From the NCBI RefSeq assembly GCF_033542235.1, contig NZ_JAWRCU010000005.1, positions 1-64,000 on the forward strand: a stretch of 64,000 nt of DNA, in the 5' to 3' direction. Below are positions 16,789-25,668 of the stretch, one piece after another. Below the pieces are notes generated by a model. It was not told the origin of the DNA. It ran no database searches and saw nothing but the letters and a program-made list of their open reading frames with translations. This stretch comes from JAWRCU01 sp033542235 (GTDB lineage Bacteria; Pseudomonadota; Alphaproteobacteria; Rhizobiales; Rhizobiaceae). A program made the translations under genes and the position numbers. Positions within the stretch are counted from its first letter, which is position 1; each line of letters starts with the position of its first letter.

Positions 16789-17802
16789 TCAGCCTCGTGA
16801 ACGCGACGACCAGACGGGAAAGACATCGTTGGGGCTGGGTGTCGCGGCATAGACCCCTCGGGCAATCGCTCGCGCCATCGTAGCGCCCGCGACTGCGTAG
16901 AGTTCGATCGCCGTCTCGATATCGAGCGCCTTGCCGCTCCGGCCGGTCGCCAGCGCGAAGACAAGATCGCCATCGACGGGGGTATGCGTCGGCCACATGG
17001 CGCGCACGAAGCCGTCATGTGCGGCAATCGCCAGGCGCTTCGCTGCGGCCTTGGTCAGCTTTGCATCGGTGGCGATGACGGCAATCGTGGTGTTTTCGAT
17101 GGGCCCCGCAAGCCGGGACTTGAGGCCGATATCCTGGGTATCTGGCGGAAAGGGGTGCGGAAAGCCAAGTCCTCCGAATTCAGTTCCAATTTCCATCGGC
17201 GCCGCCCAGAAGTGGGCAGTGTGGCCGACAGTGGCCGAGCCGGCGCCGTTGGCTGCGGCGAGGGCGCCGATGGTAATGCCGTTGGGCAGCACGGTCGAAG
17301 CGGATCCCAGCCCGCCCTTCAGCCCGGCTGTGGTCGCACCCGTGCCGGCGCCGATGGTTCCGAGCGAAAAATCGATGGACCCCGCCTGAGCCGCCTCGTA
17401 GCCGAGCTCGCGATAGGGTGAATGAAGCCCCCAATCCTTGTCGCCACCGTTCGGGAGGTCGAACAGGATTGCCGCTGGCACAATGGGCACACGGAACCCA
17501 CGCGCCTCGAATCCGATACCCCGCTCGCGCAGGAAAGACTGAACGCCGGACGCTGAATCGAGGCCAAAGGCGGAGCCTCCGGAGAGCACGACCCCGTTGA
17601 CCGCCTCCACCGTGTTGTGCGGGTCGAGCAGGTCGGTTTCGCGGGTGCCCGGCGCGCCGCCGAGCACTTGGACGCCGGCGACGGCGGGCTCTTCACAGAG
17701 CACGACGGTAACACCAGACTTGAGCTTTTCGTCCGTCGCATTGCCGACCATGAGGCCGGCGACGTCCGTGATGAGGTTCCTCGGGCCAGCGCGGAAAGTC
17801 AC
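16789..17802 (-). CDS. P1 (S58/DmpA) family peptidase
   Basis: A 337-residue N-terminal-nucleophile hydrolase of the DmpA/NylC family, which matures by autocleavage and releases N-terminal residues from peptides or hydrolyses amide oligomers. Visible are NLITDVAGLMVGNA at the start, VLSGGSAFGLD, TTAGLKGGLGSAS and NGITIGALAAANG; the exact nucleophile cannot be fixed by eye. There is no signal peptide. Its GTG start overlaps the stop of the upstream ligand-binding protein gene by four bases, so the two are translationally coupled. Confidence 0.87.
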   Translation of the reverse strand: MTFRAGPRNLITDVAGLMVGNATDEKLKSGVTVVLCEEPAVAGVQVLGGAPGTRETDLLDPHNTVEAVNGVVLSGGSAFGLDSASGVQSFLRERGIGFEARGFRVPIVPAAILFDLPNGGDKDWGLHSPYRELGYEAAQAGSIDFSLGTIGAGTGATTAGLKGGLGSASTVLPNGITIGALAAANGAGSATVGHTAHFWAAPMEIGTEFGGLGFPHPFPPDTQDIGLKSRLAGPIENTTIAVIATDAKLTKAAAKRLAIAAHDGFVRAMWPTHTPVDGDLVFALATGRSGKALDIETAIELYAVAGATMARAIARGVYAATPSPNDVFPVWSSRSRG

Positions 17803-18884
17803 TGGGTAGCTGCCTCCACGAATTTCTTTCCGTCGAAGCGGAACAGGCGATAGGGGCTATCCCTGAGGTCGCCCTTGTCATCGAAGCCGATCTTGCCGAT
17901 TGCCGTGATGAAATCGCCCTTGGCCAGGCTGTCGAGCAGTGGGCGGCCGGAAGCCTGCACATTGGCGGCCTTGGCGATCTCGACAGCGGCGTAGGTTGGC
18001 AGCGCGTACCCATCCGCCTCGGCGCCGCGCGCCTTGATCGCGGCGACGGCCTCGGGCGACGCGATATCGGACCATTCGGGCAAACCGACCATCAGCGTGC
18101 CAGGCTGCAGCGGCACGTCCGAAGCGGCCGAGCGCAGCGACTCGCCGGCAGCGATCGTGAGATCGTAGCCGAGCTTGGCGGCGTCGCGGCCAAGGATCGC
18201 GATGTCGTCCAGGTCGCCGCCCACGAATACATGCGTCGCGCCGGCCTTGCGCAGCCTGCCCGCAAGCCCGATCTGGTTGTCGAGCTGCGGCCGGTACGTG
18301 TCGATAAAGACCGGTTTCAGGCCGGCTTTCTCTGATTCGGAGCGCAAGGTTTCGGCCAGGTCGCGACCATAGATCGTGCCGTCGTCGATGATGGCGAAGA
18401 GTTCGGATCGCCAAAGATCGATCAGTATCGAGGACACGGCAGCGCCTTCTGCATCTGCGCGCGGCGCGAGCCGGAAGACCGGCCAGCCGGTCTTGTTCTT
18501 GCGGTCGGTCAGGCTGTTGGTGCGAACGCCGACGGTGATCACCGGGATGCCGGCCTGCTTGAGGATCGGCATCGCCGCCTCGATCGACTCCGTGCAGAGA
18601 AAGCCGACCACGATCGCGACCTTGTCCTCGGCGAGCTTCTTGGCCGCCGCTGCTCCGCCATCGCTTGTGCACTGGTCGTCGACGAGTTCGAGTGCGGCGG
18701 CGGGATCTGTTTCAGCCGCTGCGGCCTCGGCGCCGACCTTCACCTGCGCGCCGAGCCGCGCGGAGGGGCCGGTGAGGGGGGCAACCACGCCGATTCGGAG
18801 ATCGTCTGCTGAAGCCCAAGAGCACCATGATGTCACCACGGCGGCGAGCGTCGTGCCCGCCACGAGCCGAATCAGCCGAGGCAT
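17799..18884 (-). CDS. Branched-chain amino acid ABC transporter-type substrate-binding protein
   Basis: Periplasmic ligand-binding protein of the Leu/Ile/Val-binding (Peripl_BP_6) fold, 361 residues. A signal peptide (MPRLIRLVAGTTLAAVVTSW, cleavage after ASA) is followed by DLRIGVVAPLTGPSARLGAQ, the usual first strand. Later FAIIDDGTIYGRD and GYALPTYAAVEI match the hinge and second lobe. No permease or ATPase genes are adjacent; the next gene is a P1 peptidase, coupled by a four-base overlap. The ligand might therefore be a peptide or amide, which is inference. Confidence 0.85.
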   Translation of the reverse strand: MPRLIRLVAGTTLAAVVTSWCSWASADDLRIGVVAPLTGPSARLGAQVKVGAEAAAAETDPAAALELVDDQCTSDGGAAAAKKLAEDKVAIVVGFLCTESIEAAMPILKQAGIPVITVGVRTNSLTDRKNKTGWPVFRLAPRADAEGAAVSSILIDLWRSELFAIIDDGTIYGRDLAETLRSESEKAGLKPVFIDTYRPQLDNQIGLAGRLRKAGATHVFVGGDLDDIAILGRDAAKLGYDLTIAAGESLRSAASDVPLQPGTLMVGLPEWSDIASPEAVAAIKARGAEADGYALPTYAAVEIAKAANVQASGRPLLDSLAKGDFITAIGKIGFDDKGDLRDSPYRLFRFDGKKFVEAATQ

Positions 18885-19054
18885 GGCCCGCTCGCGAAGG
18901 CGTTGGGGCAGAAGGTCTTCATAGTTGCAGAGAGGTATAGGCTGCGCCCTGCCGAAGCAACACGGATTTGGGCTGATCAGTCTGCAGCCGGCTTGTGACA
19001 TACCCCCGGGGAACCATATAAGACTTGGGATCGTGCACATTCGGGGCTCTTGCC

Positions 19055-19549
19055 GTGCTGAAGACAAATGAGATTGGGCCGCAGCATTATCGCGACGCAA
19101 TGGCGCGCTTCGCGGGGGCTGTGCATGTCGTGACGACCGACGGCCGCGCTGGCCGGCGCGGCACGACGGTGATTGCAACCTGTTCGGTCTCCGACAGCCC
19201 GCCGACCGTCCTTGTTTGTCTCAACCGCGAAAACCGTTCGAACGACCTGTTCATCGAAAACGGCCGCTTTGCCGTGAACACGCTTCCCAAGGATTTTCAG
19301 CCGATTGCTGAGGCCTTCTCGGGTCTTACAGGCTTGACCCAGGATGAGCGCTTCGCCCTCGGCGACTGGGAATCGCTGTCGACGGGAGCGCCGGTTCTGA
19401 AGGGCGCGCTCGCCGTATTCGACTGCGAGGTGATCGACTCCAAGGATCTCGCCAGCCACCGTGTGCTTTTTGGCAAGGTGACAGGCCTGCGCATCGGCGA
19501 TAGGGTCGAACCTCTCCTCTATTTCAACCGCGCCTATCACGCGCTCTGA
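19055..19549 (+). CDS. Flavin reductase family protein
   Basis: FMN-binding split-barrel protein of the flavin reductase (HpaC/RutF-like) family, about 164 residues, using NAD(P)H to supply reduced flavin to a monooxygenase. The pattern FAGAVHVVTTDG, GTTVIATCSVSDSPPTVLVC and NGRFAVNTL is characteristic. The GTG at 19055 is preferred; a TTG at 19025 and an internal ATG (MARFAG) are alternatives. No partner monooxygenase is nearby. It precedes the moxR gene by 28 bases. Confidence 0.83.
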   Translation: MLKTNEIGPQHYRDAMARFAGAVHVVTTDGRAGRRGTTVIATCSVSDSPPTVLVCLNRENRSNDLFIENGRFAVNTLPKDFQPIAEAFSGLTGLTQDERFALGDWESLSTGAPVLKGALAVFDCEVIDSKDLASHRVLFGKVTGLRIGDRVEPLLYFNRAYHAL

Positions 19550-19577
19550 AGCGCCAGGGCGGGCATTCGGAGAAAGA

Positions 19578-20507
19578 ATGGACAAGCTCAAGCCGCGACC
19601 CGCGCCCAAGAGCATCGACGAGACGCTGGCGTTGCTCACTGGGGCCGACTACGTCGCGGACCGCGCGCTGGCGACCGTGCTGTTCCTCAGCCTCAAGATG
19701 CAGCGGCCGCTCTTCCTCGAGGGCGAGGCGGGCGTCGGCAAGACCGAGATCGCCAAGGTGCTGGCAAGCGCGCTCGGCCGCCGACTGATCCGCTTGCAGT
19801 GTTATGAAGGGCTCGACGTCTCCTCGGCGGTCTATGAGTGGAACTACGCCGCCCAGATGATCGAAATCCGCATGGATGAAGCTGCAGGCATTGCAGACCG
19901 CGATGTGATGGAGAGCAATGTCTTCTCCGAAAAGTACCTCATCCGGCGACCCGTGCTGGAAGCGCTGACCGGCACCAAGGGTGCCGCCCCGGTGTTCCTC
20001 ATCGACGAGCTCGACCGCACCGACGAAGCCTTCGAAGCCTTCCTGCTCGAAATCCTTTCCGACTTCCAGGTGACGGTCCCCGAGCTCGGCACGATCAAGG
20101 CCGAGGAGCCGCCGATCGTCATCATCACGACCAATCGCACGCGCGAGATCCATGACGCGCTGAAGCGGCGCTGCCTCTACCACTGGGTCGACTATCCCGA
20201 GGCGGCGCGCGAGCTGGAGATCGTGCGGCGCAAGGTGCCGAACGCCAACGCCAGGCTGTCGGCCGAGGTGGTGCGCTTCATCCAGAAGCTGCGGGAGCTG
20301 GAGCTGTTCAAAGTGCCCGGCGTCGCCGAGACGATCGATTGGGCAAGCGCGCTCACCGAGCTCGACAAGGTCGCCCTCGATCCTGAGGCCGTGTCCGATA
20401 CGATCGGCGTGCTGCTCAAATATCAGGATGACATTGCCCGCCTCGGGGAGGGCGAGAGCCGGCGTATCCTCAATGAGGTCAAGGCCGAGCTGTCGGCCGC
20501 CGAATAG
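19578..20507 (+). CDS. MoxR-family AAA+ ATPase (CoxD-like)
   Basis: A 309-residue AAA+ ATPase. Walker A is GEAGVGKTE (about residues 49-57) and Walker B is FLIDELDRTDEAFE (about residue 141). MoxR proteins act with VWA proteins as metal- or cofactor-insertion chaperones; CoxD/CoxE mature the CO dehydrogenase active site. The next gene is a VWA protein whose start overlaps the stop (TAGTG), so they form a coupled pair. Followed by xdhC-type and mob-type genes, supporting a molybdenum enzyme maturation role. Confidence 0.93.
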   Translation: MDKLKPRPAPKSIDETLALLTGADYVADRALATVLFLSLKMQRPLFLEGEAGVGKTEIAKVLASALGRRLIRLQCYEGLDVSSAVYEWNYAAQMIEIRMDEAAGIADRDVMESNVFSEKYLIRRPVLEALTGTKGAAPVFLIDELDRTDEAFEAFLLEILSDFQVTVPELGTIKAEEPPIVIITTNRTREIHDALKRRCLYHWVDYPEAARELEIVRRKVPNANARLSAEVVRFIQKLRELELFKVPGVAETIDWASALTELDKVALDPEAVSDTIGVLLKYQDDIARLGEGESRRILNEVKAELSAAE

Positions 20508-21766
20508 TGGCCGCTATGGAGAGTCATCGCCCGAAACCGGCCGTCGTGAATGCGGATGGGCGGCTTGCCGACAACATCGTCCACTTTGCCCGCACGCTTC
20601 GCAAGGCCGGCATGCGGGTCGGGCCGGCGGCTGTGAAGGATGCGATCGAGGCGGTGCTGGCGGCCGGGATCGGCAGCAGGGAAGATTTCTACTGGACGCT
20701 GCATTCAGTGCTGGTCAGCCGGCACGAGGATCACGCCGTTTTCGACGAAGCATTCCGCCTGTTCTGGAAATCGCACGAGCTGATCGAGAAGCTGCTCGCG
20801 ATGTTCTCGCCCGTCGCGCCGGACAATCGCGAAAGGGAAAGGCTGCGGGCAGCCGAGTCACGCGTCGCCGAGGCCCTGCTCGAAGGTCACCGCAAGGATC
20901 AGGGAAGGCAGGAGATCCCCGAAATCGAGGTGGATGCGCGCTTCACTTTCTCCGGCAACGAGGTGCTGCGTGAGAAGGATTTCGCGCAGATGACGGCAAA
21001 GGAACTGTCCGACGCGCGCCAGGCGATCGCGGCGCTGAGGTTGCCTTTCAATCTGGTCGCCACACGTCGCTTCAGGGCTGATCCACATGGCCGTCGGGCC
21101 GACCCGCGTGCCATGATGCGCTCGGCGCTGCGCACCGGCGGCGACCTGATCGTGCCGAAATTCCGTTCCCCGCGCGAGGTTCACCCACCGCTGGTCGTGC
21201 TTGCCGACGTTTCCGGTTCGATGAGCCAGTACACGCGCATCTTCCTGCATTTCCTGCATGCGCTGGCTGAGAAGCGGCGGCGCGTGCACACCTTCGTCTT
21301 TGGCACGCGCCTCACCAACCTGACGCGTCAGATGCGCCACCGTGACCCTGATGAGGCCCTGGCGGAAGCCTCGAAAGCAGTGAAGGACTGGTCGGGCGGC
21401 ACGCGCATCGGCGACACGCTCCGCGAGTTCAACCGGCTGTGGTCGCGGCGTGTGCTCGGCCAGGGCGCGGTCGTGCTCCTGATCACCGACGGGCTCGAGC
21501 GCGACGACGTCTCGGGCCTGAGCGAAGAGATGGAGCGGCTGCGCAAATCCTGCCGCCGGCTGATCTGGCTCAACCCGCTGCTGCGCTTCGACGGGTTCGA
21601 GCCGCGGGCGCGCGGCGTGCGCGCCATGCTGCCGCATGTCGACGAGTTGCGGCCGGTGCACAATCTCGACGCGCTTTCCGACCTCTGCCTTTCGCTCTCC
21701 GAGAAAGGCTCGCGCAGCTTCGATCCGCGGTTTTGGCAAGGGCTTGGCAGCAGGCGAGCGGCGTGA
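20507..21766 (+). CDS. VWA domain protein (CoxE-like)
   Basis: A 419-residue protein with a C-terminal von Willebrand A domain. The MIDAS motif is DVSGSMS (about residue 235), with a later DGLERDD for the acidic ligand. The N-terminal half is the helical region typical of CoxE-like proteins. It partners the preceding MoxR ATPase. The start is GTG at 20507 overlapping the moxR stop; the ATG at 20516 is an alternative. Cytoplasmic. Confidence 0.9.
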   Translation: MAAMESHRPKPAVVNADGRLADNIVHFARTLRKAGMRVGPAAVKDAIEAVLAAGIGSREDFYWTLHSVLVSRHEDHAVFDEAFRLFWKSHELIEKLLAMFSPVAPDNRERERLRAAESRVAEALLEGHRKDQGRQEIPEIEVDARFTFSGNEVLREKDFAQMTAKELSDARQAIAALRLPFNLVATRRFRADPHGRRADPRAMMRSALRTGGDLIVPKFRSPREVHPPLVVLADVSGSMSQYTRIFLHFLHALAEKRRRVHTFVFGTRLTNLTRQMRHRDPDEALAEASKAVKDWSGGTRIGDTLREFNRLWSRRVLGQGAVVLLITDGLERDDVSGLSEEMERLRKSCRRLIWLNPLLRFDGFEPRARGVRAMLPHVDELRPVHNLDALSDLCLSLSEKGSRSFDPRFWQGLGSRRAA

Positions 21767-21794
21767 CCATATTCCCGGGGAAGGAGACGACGTC

Positions 21795-22133
21795 ATGAGC
21801 CAGACAGCCCTACTCGACGAAGCCCGCGACCCGCTTCTGATCGCCGAGACCTGGATGAACGAAGGCAAGGAGGTCGCTATCGCTACCGTGGTCGAGACAT
21901 GGGGCTCGGCGCCGCGGCCGGTCGGCAGCCATCTTGTCATCGACGCGGATGGCAATTTCCAGGGTTCCGTTTCCGGCGGCTGCGTCGAAGGCGCAGTGGT
22001 GGCCGAAGCGTTGGATATATTGGGCTCGGGCGGCTCGAAGATGCTGGAATTCGGCGTCGCGGACGAGACCGCGTGGCGCGTTGGCCTCTCATGTGGCGGG
22101 CGGATCAAGGTCTATGTGGAGCGGCTCGGCTGA
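21795..22133 (+). CDS. XdhC/CoxI N-terminal-domain protein
   Basis: A 112-residue protein consisting only of the XdhC_CoxI domain, with TVVETWGSAPRPVGSHLVI and the SVSGGCVEGAVV motif whose cysteine is conserved. XdhC proteins bind and sulfurate the molybdenum cofactor before insertion into xanthine dehydrogenase-type enzymes. The Rossmann half is encoded by the next gene, which overlaps by one base (TGATG). GGAGACG precedes the ATG. Confidence 0.9.
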   Translation: MSQTALLDEARDPLLIAETWMNEGKEVAIATVVETWGSAPRPVGSHLVIDADGNFQGSVSGGCVEGAVVAEALDILGSGGSKMLEFGVADETAWRVGLSCGGRIKVYVERLG

Positions 22134-22843
22134 TGGACCCGTTCTCACTCAAGAAGCTCAACAGCGCACGCCGTGAGCGGCGCGCCGCGATCCTCATTAC
22201 CGACTTGGGCGACGGCCGTGACCGCGTGGTCGAAGAAGGCGACGAGGTCGCCGGCGCGCTCGGCGCGGCAGTCGCGAAGGCTTTCCGTTCCGGCGTGTCC
22301 GGCTCCATCGAGGCGGAAGGCCGCACATTCTTCCTGAATGTTCATCTCCCGCATCCCCGGCTGGTCGCGATCGGAGCCGTCCACATCAGTCAGGCGCTGG
22401 CGCCCATGGCCAAGATCGCCGGATTCGATATGGAAATCATCGACCCGCGCACGGCCTTCGCGACGGCTGACCGCTTTCCCGATGTTCCCCTGTTTGCCGA
22501 ATGGCCGGAAGACGCGCTGAAGGAGAAGCCGCTCGACAGCTACACGGCGGTTGCCGCGCTCACCCACGATCCCAAGATAGATGACTTCGCATTGAAGGCC
22601 GCTCTCGACGCCGGCTGCTTCTATGTCGGCGCGCTGGGCAGCCGCAAGACGCACGCCAGGCGGGTCGAGCGACTGCTTGCACTTGGTGCTTCGGGCGAAG
22701 ACATCGAACGCATCCGTGCTCCGATCGGTATCGATATCGGCGCATCGAGCCCCTCCGAGATCGCGGTTGCGGTGCTCGCCGAAATCATTGCGGCGCTCAG
22801 GACGCGCAGTGCCGGCCGGCGCAAGAAGGATGTGGCCGCGTGA
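22133..22843 (+). CDS. XdhC-type protein with C-terminal Rossmann domain
   Basis: A 236-residue protein ending in the XdhC C-terminal Rossmann domain (FYVGALGSRKTHARRVERL, about residues 164-182). A conserved acidic start (ILITDLGDG) precedes it. Together with the preceding CoxI-domain protein it corresponds to the two halves of canonical XdhC, expressed as separate coupled chains. The stop overlaps the next gene's GTG by four bases. Role: molybdenum cofactor delivery, inferred from family. Confidence 0.87.
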   Translation: MDPFSLKKLNSARRERRAAILITDLGDGRDRVVEEGDEVAGALGAAVAKAFRSGVSGSIEAEGRTFFLNVHLPHPRLVAIGAVHISQALAPMAKIAGFDMEIIDPRTAFATADRFPDVPLFAEWPEDALKEKPLDSYTAVAALTHDPKIDDFALKAALDAGCFYVGALGSRKTHARRVERLLALGASGEDIERIRAPIGIDIGASSPSEIAVAVLAEIIAALRTRSAGRRKKDVAA

Positions 22844-24453
22844 AGTTCGGCCCGCTTCCGATCGACGATGCGGTGGTTGGCGCGATACTCGCCCACGCGA
22901 CGAGTGCCGGAGATAAGCGTTTCCGCAAGGCGCACCGGCTTTCGACCGATGACGTGGCGGAGTTGAGGCGGGCGGGGATCACCGAGGTGATCGCCGCCGT
23001 TCTCGACGTGGACGACCTCGTTGAAGATGAGGCGGCGGCACGCGTGGCACGCGCTCTTGCCGTCGACAAGATCGAGACGAAGACACCGGCCACCGGCCGA
23101 GTGAACCTCCACGCTCAAGCTGCGGGCATATTCACGGTCGACAAGGCTTTGATCGATGAGATCAATCGCGTCGACCCGGCGATCACGATCGCCACCGTGG
23201 CCGCGTTTGCGCCGGTCGAAGCCGGCCAGATGGTTGCAACCGTCAAGATCATCCCGTTCGCGGTCAGCAACGCGCTGGTCGAGAAAATCGAGAAGCTGGC
23301 GGCAAGCCGCGAGGCTTTCGCCGTCAGGCCGTACCGGCCGGTCAAGGTTGGCATCGTTCAGACAGTCCTGCCTAAGGTCAAGGAAAGCGTGCTCGACAAG
23401 ACGGTGAAGATCACCGAGGCGCGGCTTCAGCGCTCCGGTAGCCGGGTCACCGCAGAGCGAAGGACCGAGCATCGTGAGGGGCCGGTTGCCGAAGCGTTGA
23501 AGTCGCTCGCCCGGGATAATGACATGGTCGTCATGTTCGGCGCCTCGGCAATGAGCGATCCGGATGACGTGATCCCGGCGGCGATCAGGCTCGCCGGCGG
23601 CGAGGTGATCCGAGCCGGCATGCCGGTTGATCCAGGTAACCTCATCGTGCTCGGCCGCTATGAAGGCAAGCCTGTGCTCGGCGCGCCCGGCTGCGCGAGG
23701 AGCCCGAAGGAGAACGGCTTCGACTGGGTGCTCGGCCGGCTGATTGCCGGTATCGATGTGAGCGACGCCGATATTGCCGGGCTCGGCGTCGGCGGGTTGC
23801 TGATGGAGATACCGACGCGGCCGCAACCGCGCGAGACCGCGGCGAAGCCGCGCCCATTGAGGGTGGACGCGGTGGTGCTCGCCGCAGGGCGATCCAGTCG
23901 CATGGGTGGGCCGAACAAGCTGATGGCGTTGTTCGACGGGCAGCCGCTGGTGCGGCGCACCAGCGACGTGGCGCTCGCAAGCCGGGCAGGGGAGGTGATC
24001 GTCGTCACCGGCCACCAGGAGGAGCGCGTTTCGGCAGCCCTCTCCGGCCTCGTCGTGCGGCGCGTCCACAATCACGGCTATGCCTTGGGTCTCGCTGGTT
24101 CGCTGAAGACGGGCGTACGCGCGCTTGCGCCCGAGGCTGACGGCGCGCTGATCATGCTCGGCGACATGCCGGGCGTGACATCGGCCGATCTCGACAGCCT
24201 GATTTCGGCTTTCGTGAAGTCGGCAGGTGCGGCGATCGTGCGCGCCGCCTATGAAGGCAAGCGCGGCAACCCGGTTATCCTGCCCCGCGCGCTGTTTCCC
24301 GAAGTCATGAAGCTCGAAGGCGATACCGGCGCGCGTCACATCGTCGAATCGGAGGGCAATGCGGTCGTCGATGTCGAGATCGGGGCAGGGGCGAGCGTCG
24401 ATGTCGACACACCCGAGGCAATGCAGCTCGCCGGCGGCGTGCTGCAGGATTGA
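22840..24453 (+). CDS. Molybdopterin-binding domain/MobA-like nucleotidyltransferase fusion
   Basis: A 537-residue two-domain protein. Residues about 1-335 resemble a MoeA/CinA-type molybdopterin-binding module (DMVVMFGASAMSDPDDVIP). Residues about 345-537 are a MobA/MocA-like transferase beginning VDAVVLAAGRSSRMGGPNK, with the nucleotide loop and LGDMPGV. MocA attaches CMP to molybdopterin for xanthine dehydrogenase-family enzymes, which fits the upstream xdhC, moxR and VWA genes. The GTG start overlaps the previous stop by four bases. It is the last gene of a tightly coupled run. Confidence 0.9.
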   Translation: MKFGPLPIDDAVVGAILAHATSAGDKRFRKAHRLSTDDVAELRRAGITEVIAAVLDVDDLVEDEAAARVARALAVDKIETKTPATGRVNLHAQAAGIFTVDKALIDEINRVDPAITIATVAAFAPVEAGQMVATVKIIPFAVSNALVEKIEKLAASREAFAVRPYRPVKVGIVQTVLPKVKESVLDKTVKITEARLQRSGSRVTAERRTEHREGPVAEALKSLARDNDMVVMFGASAMSDPDDVIPAAIRLAGGEVIRAGMPVDPGNLIVLGRYEGKPVLGAPGCARSPKENGFDWVLGRLIAGIDVSDADIAGLGVGGLLMEIPTRPQPRETAAKPRPLRVDAVVLAAGRSSRMGGPNKLMALFDGQPLVRRTSDVALASRAGEVIVVTGHQEERVSAALSGLVVRRVHNHGYALGLAGSLKTGVRALAPEADGALIMLGDMPGVTSADLDSLISAFVKSAGAAIVRAAYEGKRGNPVILPRALFPEVMKLEGDTGARHIVESEGNAVVDVEIGAGASVDVDTPEAMQLAGGVLQD

Positions 24454-24541
24454 GACGGCGCAGCGATCATATCGTTGACAAGATGGCCGGGCAGACCGCA
24501 AGCCTTTCCCGGCTCTATTTCGAGGTAAGGTTTGTATCCCT

Positions 24542-24705
24542 TCGCGCCCCCCTCTGTCCTGCCGGACATCTCCCCCACAGGGGGGGAGATTGGACGACCG
24601 CTTTGGTTTCGCCAATCGCCAACACCGGAGATTGGCGAAATCCTTGATGACAGCCAATCTCCCCCCTTGTGGGGGAGATGTCCGGCAGGACAGAGGGGGG
24701 CGCGA
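24542..24705. repeat. MITE-like nested palindrome
   Basis: Two 52-base arms (24542-24593 and 24654-24705) are inverted repeats with a single mismatch. The 60-base spacer contains a second perfect 11-bp inverted repeat (TTTCGCCAATC at 24607-24617 and GATTGGCGAAA at 24630-24640). There is no internal gene. The right arm runs into the 5' end of the esterase gene. This type of element is common in Mesorhizobium genomes (family-level recollection, not searched). Confidence 0.85.
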
Positions 24706-25590
24706 CAGCGCACCAGCAAATGGCTATTGGCCGCCATTGCGCTTCTAATTCTGCCATTGGCCGCCCCCGCCCAAGCGACACCCCTCCAACCCTTCAAGGA
24801 CGATCTCTTCGCCTACCCGGCTACCCTCAAATCCGACGACGACGGCGCCTATCTCGTCGTCGACTACCGCGAGCTGCGTGACATCAACCAGCGCGACGAG
24901 GTGCCGGAGCGGCGGGTGAAGCGCGCCTATGTCTCGCTCGGCGTTCGCGGAGCCCAGAAGGATTTGAAGCTGCAGTCGCCCGCGGGCGAGCTACGCTTCT
25001 ACGCCGTCGGCAAGACCGAAGGTGCCTCGGTCATCACGGTCTACCTGCACGGGCGGGGCGGCAGCCGCAAACAGGGAGTCGACGACTTCAGCTTCGGCGG
25101 CAATTTCAACCGGATCAAAAACCTGATGGTGGAAAATGGGGGTCTCTACCTCTCGCCCGACTTCTCGGATTTCGGCGACCAGGGCGCAGCGGAAGTCGCA
25201 GCGCTGGTAGAACACTATGCGCAGGCATCGCCCAACGCGAAATTGTTCGTCGCCTGCGGCTCGATGGGCGGCTACATCTGCTGGAAGCTCGCCGAGAATG
25301 ATCGGATCGCGCCGCGGCTGTCAGGCCTGCTGCTGCTCGGCTCGGTCAATGACGACAACTTCCGTAACACGGCCGCCTTCAGGCGAAAGATGCCTGTCTT
25401 CTTCGGTCACGGCAGCCACGACACCGTCTTCGCTGTCGAAGGGCAGGAGGCTTTCTTCCGCTCTCTGCGCCGGACCAAAGGCGGCTATCCCGCGCGCTTC
25501 GTGCGCTTCGAGACCGGCACACACGGCACGCCGATCCGCATGACGGACTGGCGTGGCGTGCTCAACTGGATGATTTCAGTCGGAAGGTAA
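24667..25590 (+). CDS. Secreted alpha/beta hydrolase-like protein
   Basis: A hydrolase-fold protein of about 307 residues with a signal peptide (KWLLAAIALLILPLAAPAQA). The likely nucleophile is the serine in ACGSMGG, with GHGSHDTVF and a C-terminal TGTHGTP as candidate acid and histidine positions. There is no ATG before the signal core in frame; the best starts are TTG at 24667 or TTG at 24532, both inside or before the palindrome. The 5' end therefore seems rebuilt from the repeat. Substrate unknown. Confidence 0.72.
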   Translation: MWGRCPAGQRGARQRTSKWLLAAIALLILPLAAPAQATPLQPFKDDLFAYPATLKSDDDGAYLVVDYRELRDINQRDEVPERRVKRAYVSLGVRGAQKDLKLQSPAGELRFYAVGKTEGASVITVYLHGRGGSRKQGVDDFSFGGNFNRIKNLMVENGGLYLSPDFSDFGDQGAAEVAALVEHYAQASPNAKLFVACGSMGGYICWKLAENDRIAPRLSGLLLLGSVNDDNFRNTAAFRRKMPVFFGHGSHDTVFAVEGQEAFFRSLRRTKGGYPARFVRFETGTHGTPIRMTDWRGVLNWMISVGR

Positions 25591-25668
25591 GTGCAGGGGC
25601 AGTTTACCTTTATCCGCTTGCGCTACATTGACCGCCGCCGATTTTACGGAAAACGCCCACCATTGCCT

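Noticed and set aside
22621..24657. A 678-codon open frame antisense to the molybdopterin-binding/MobA fusion
   Set aside because: Shadow of the coding strand in high-GC DNA; the sense frame has clear MoCF and MobA motifs.
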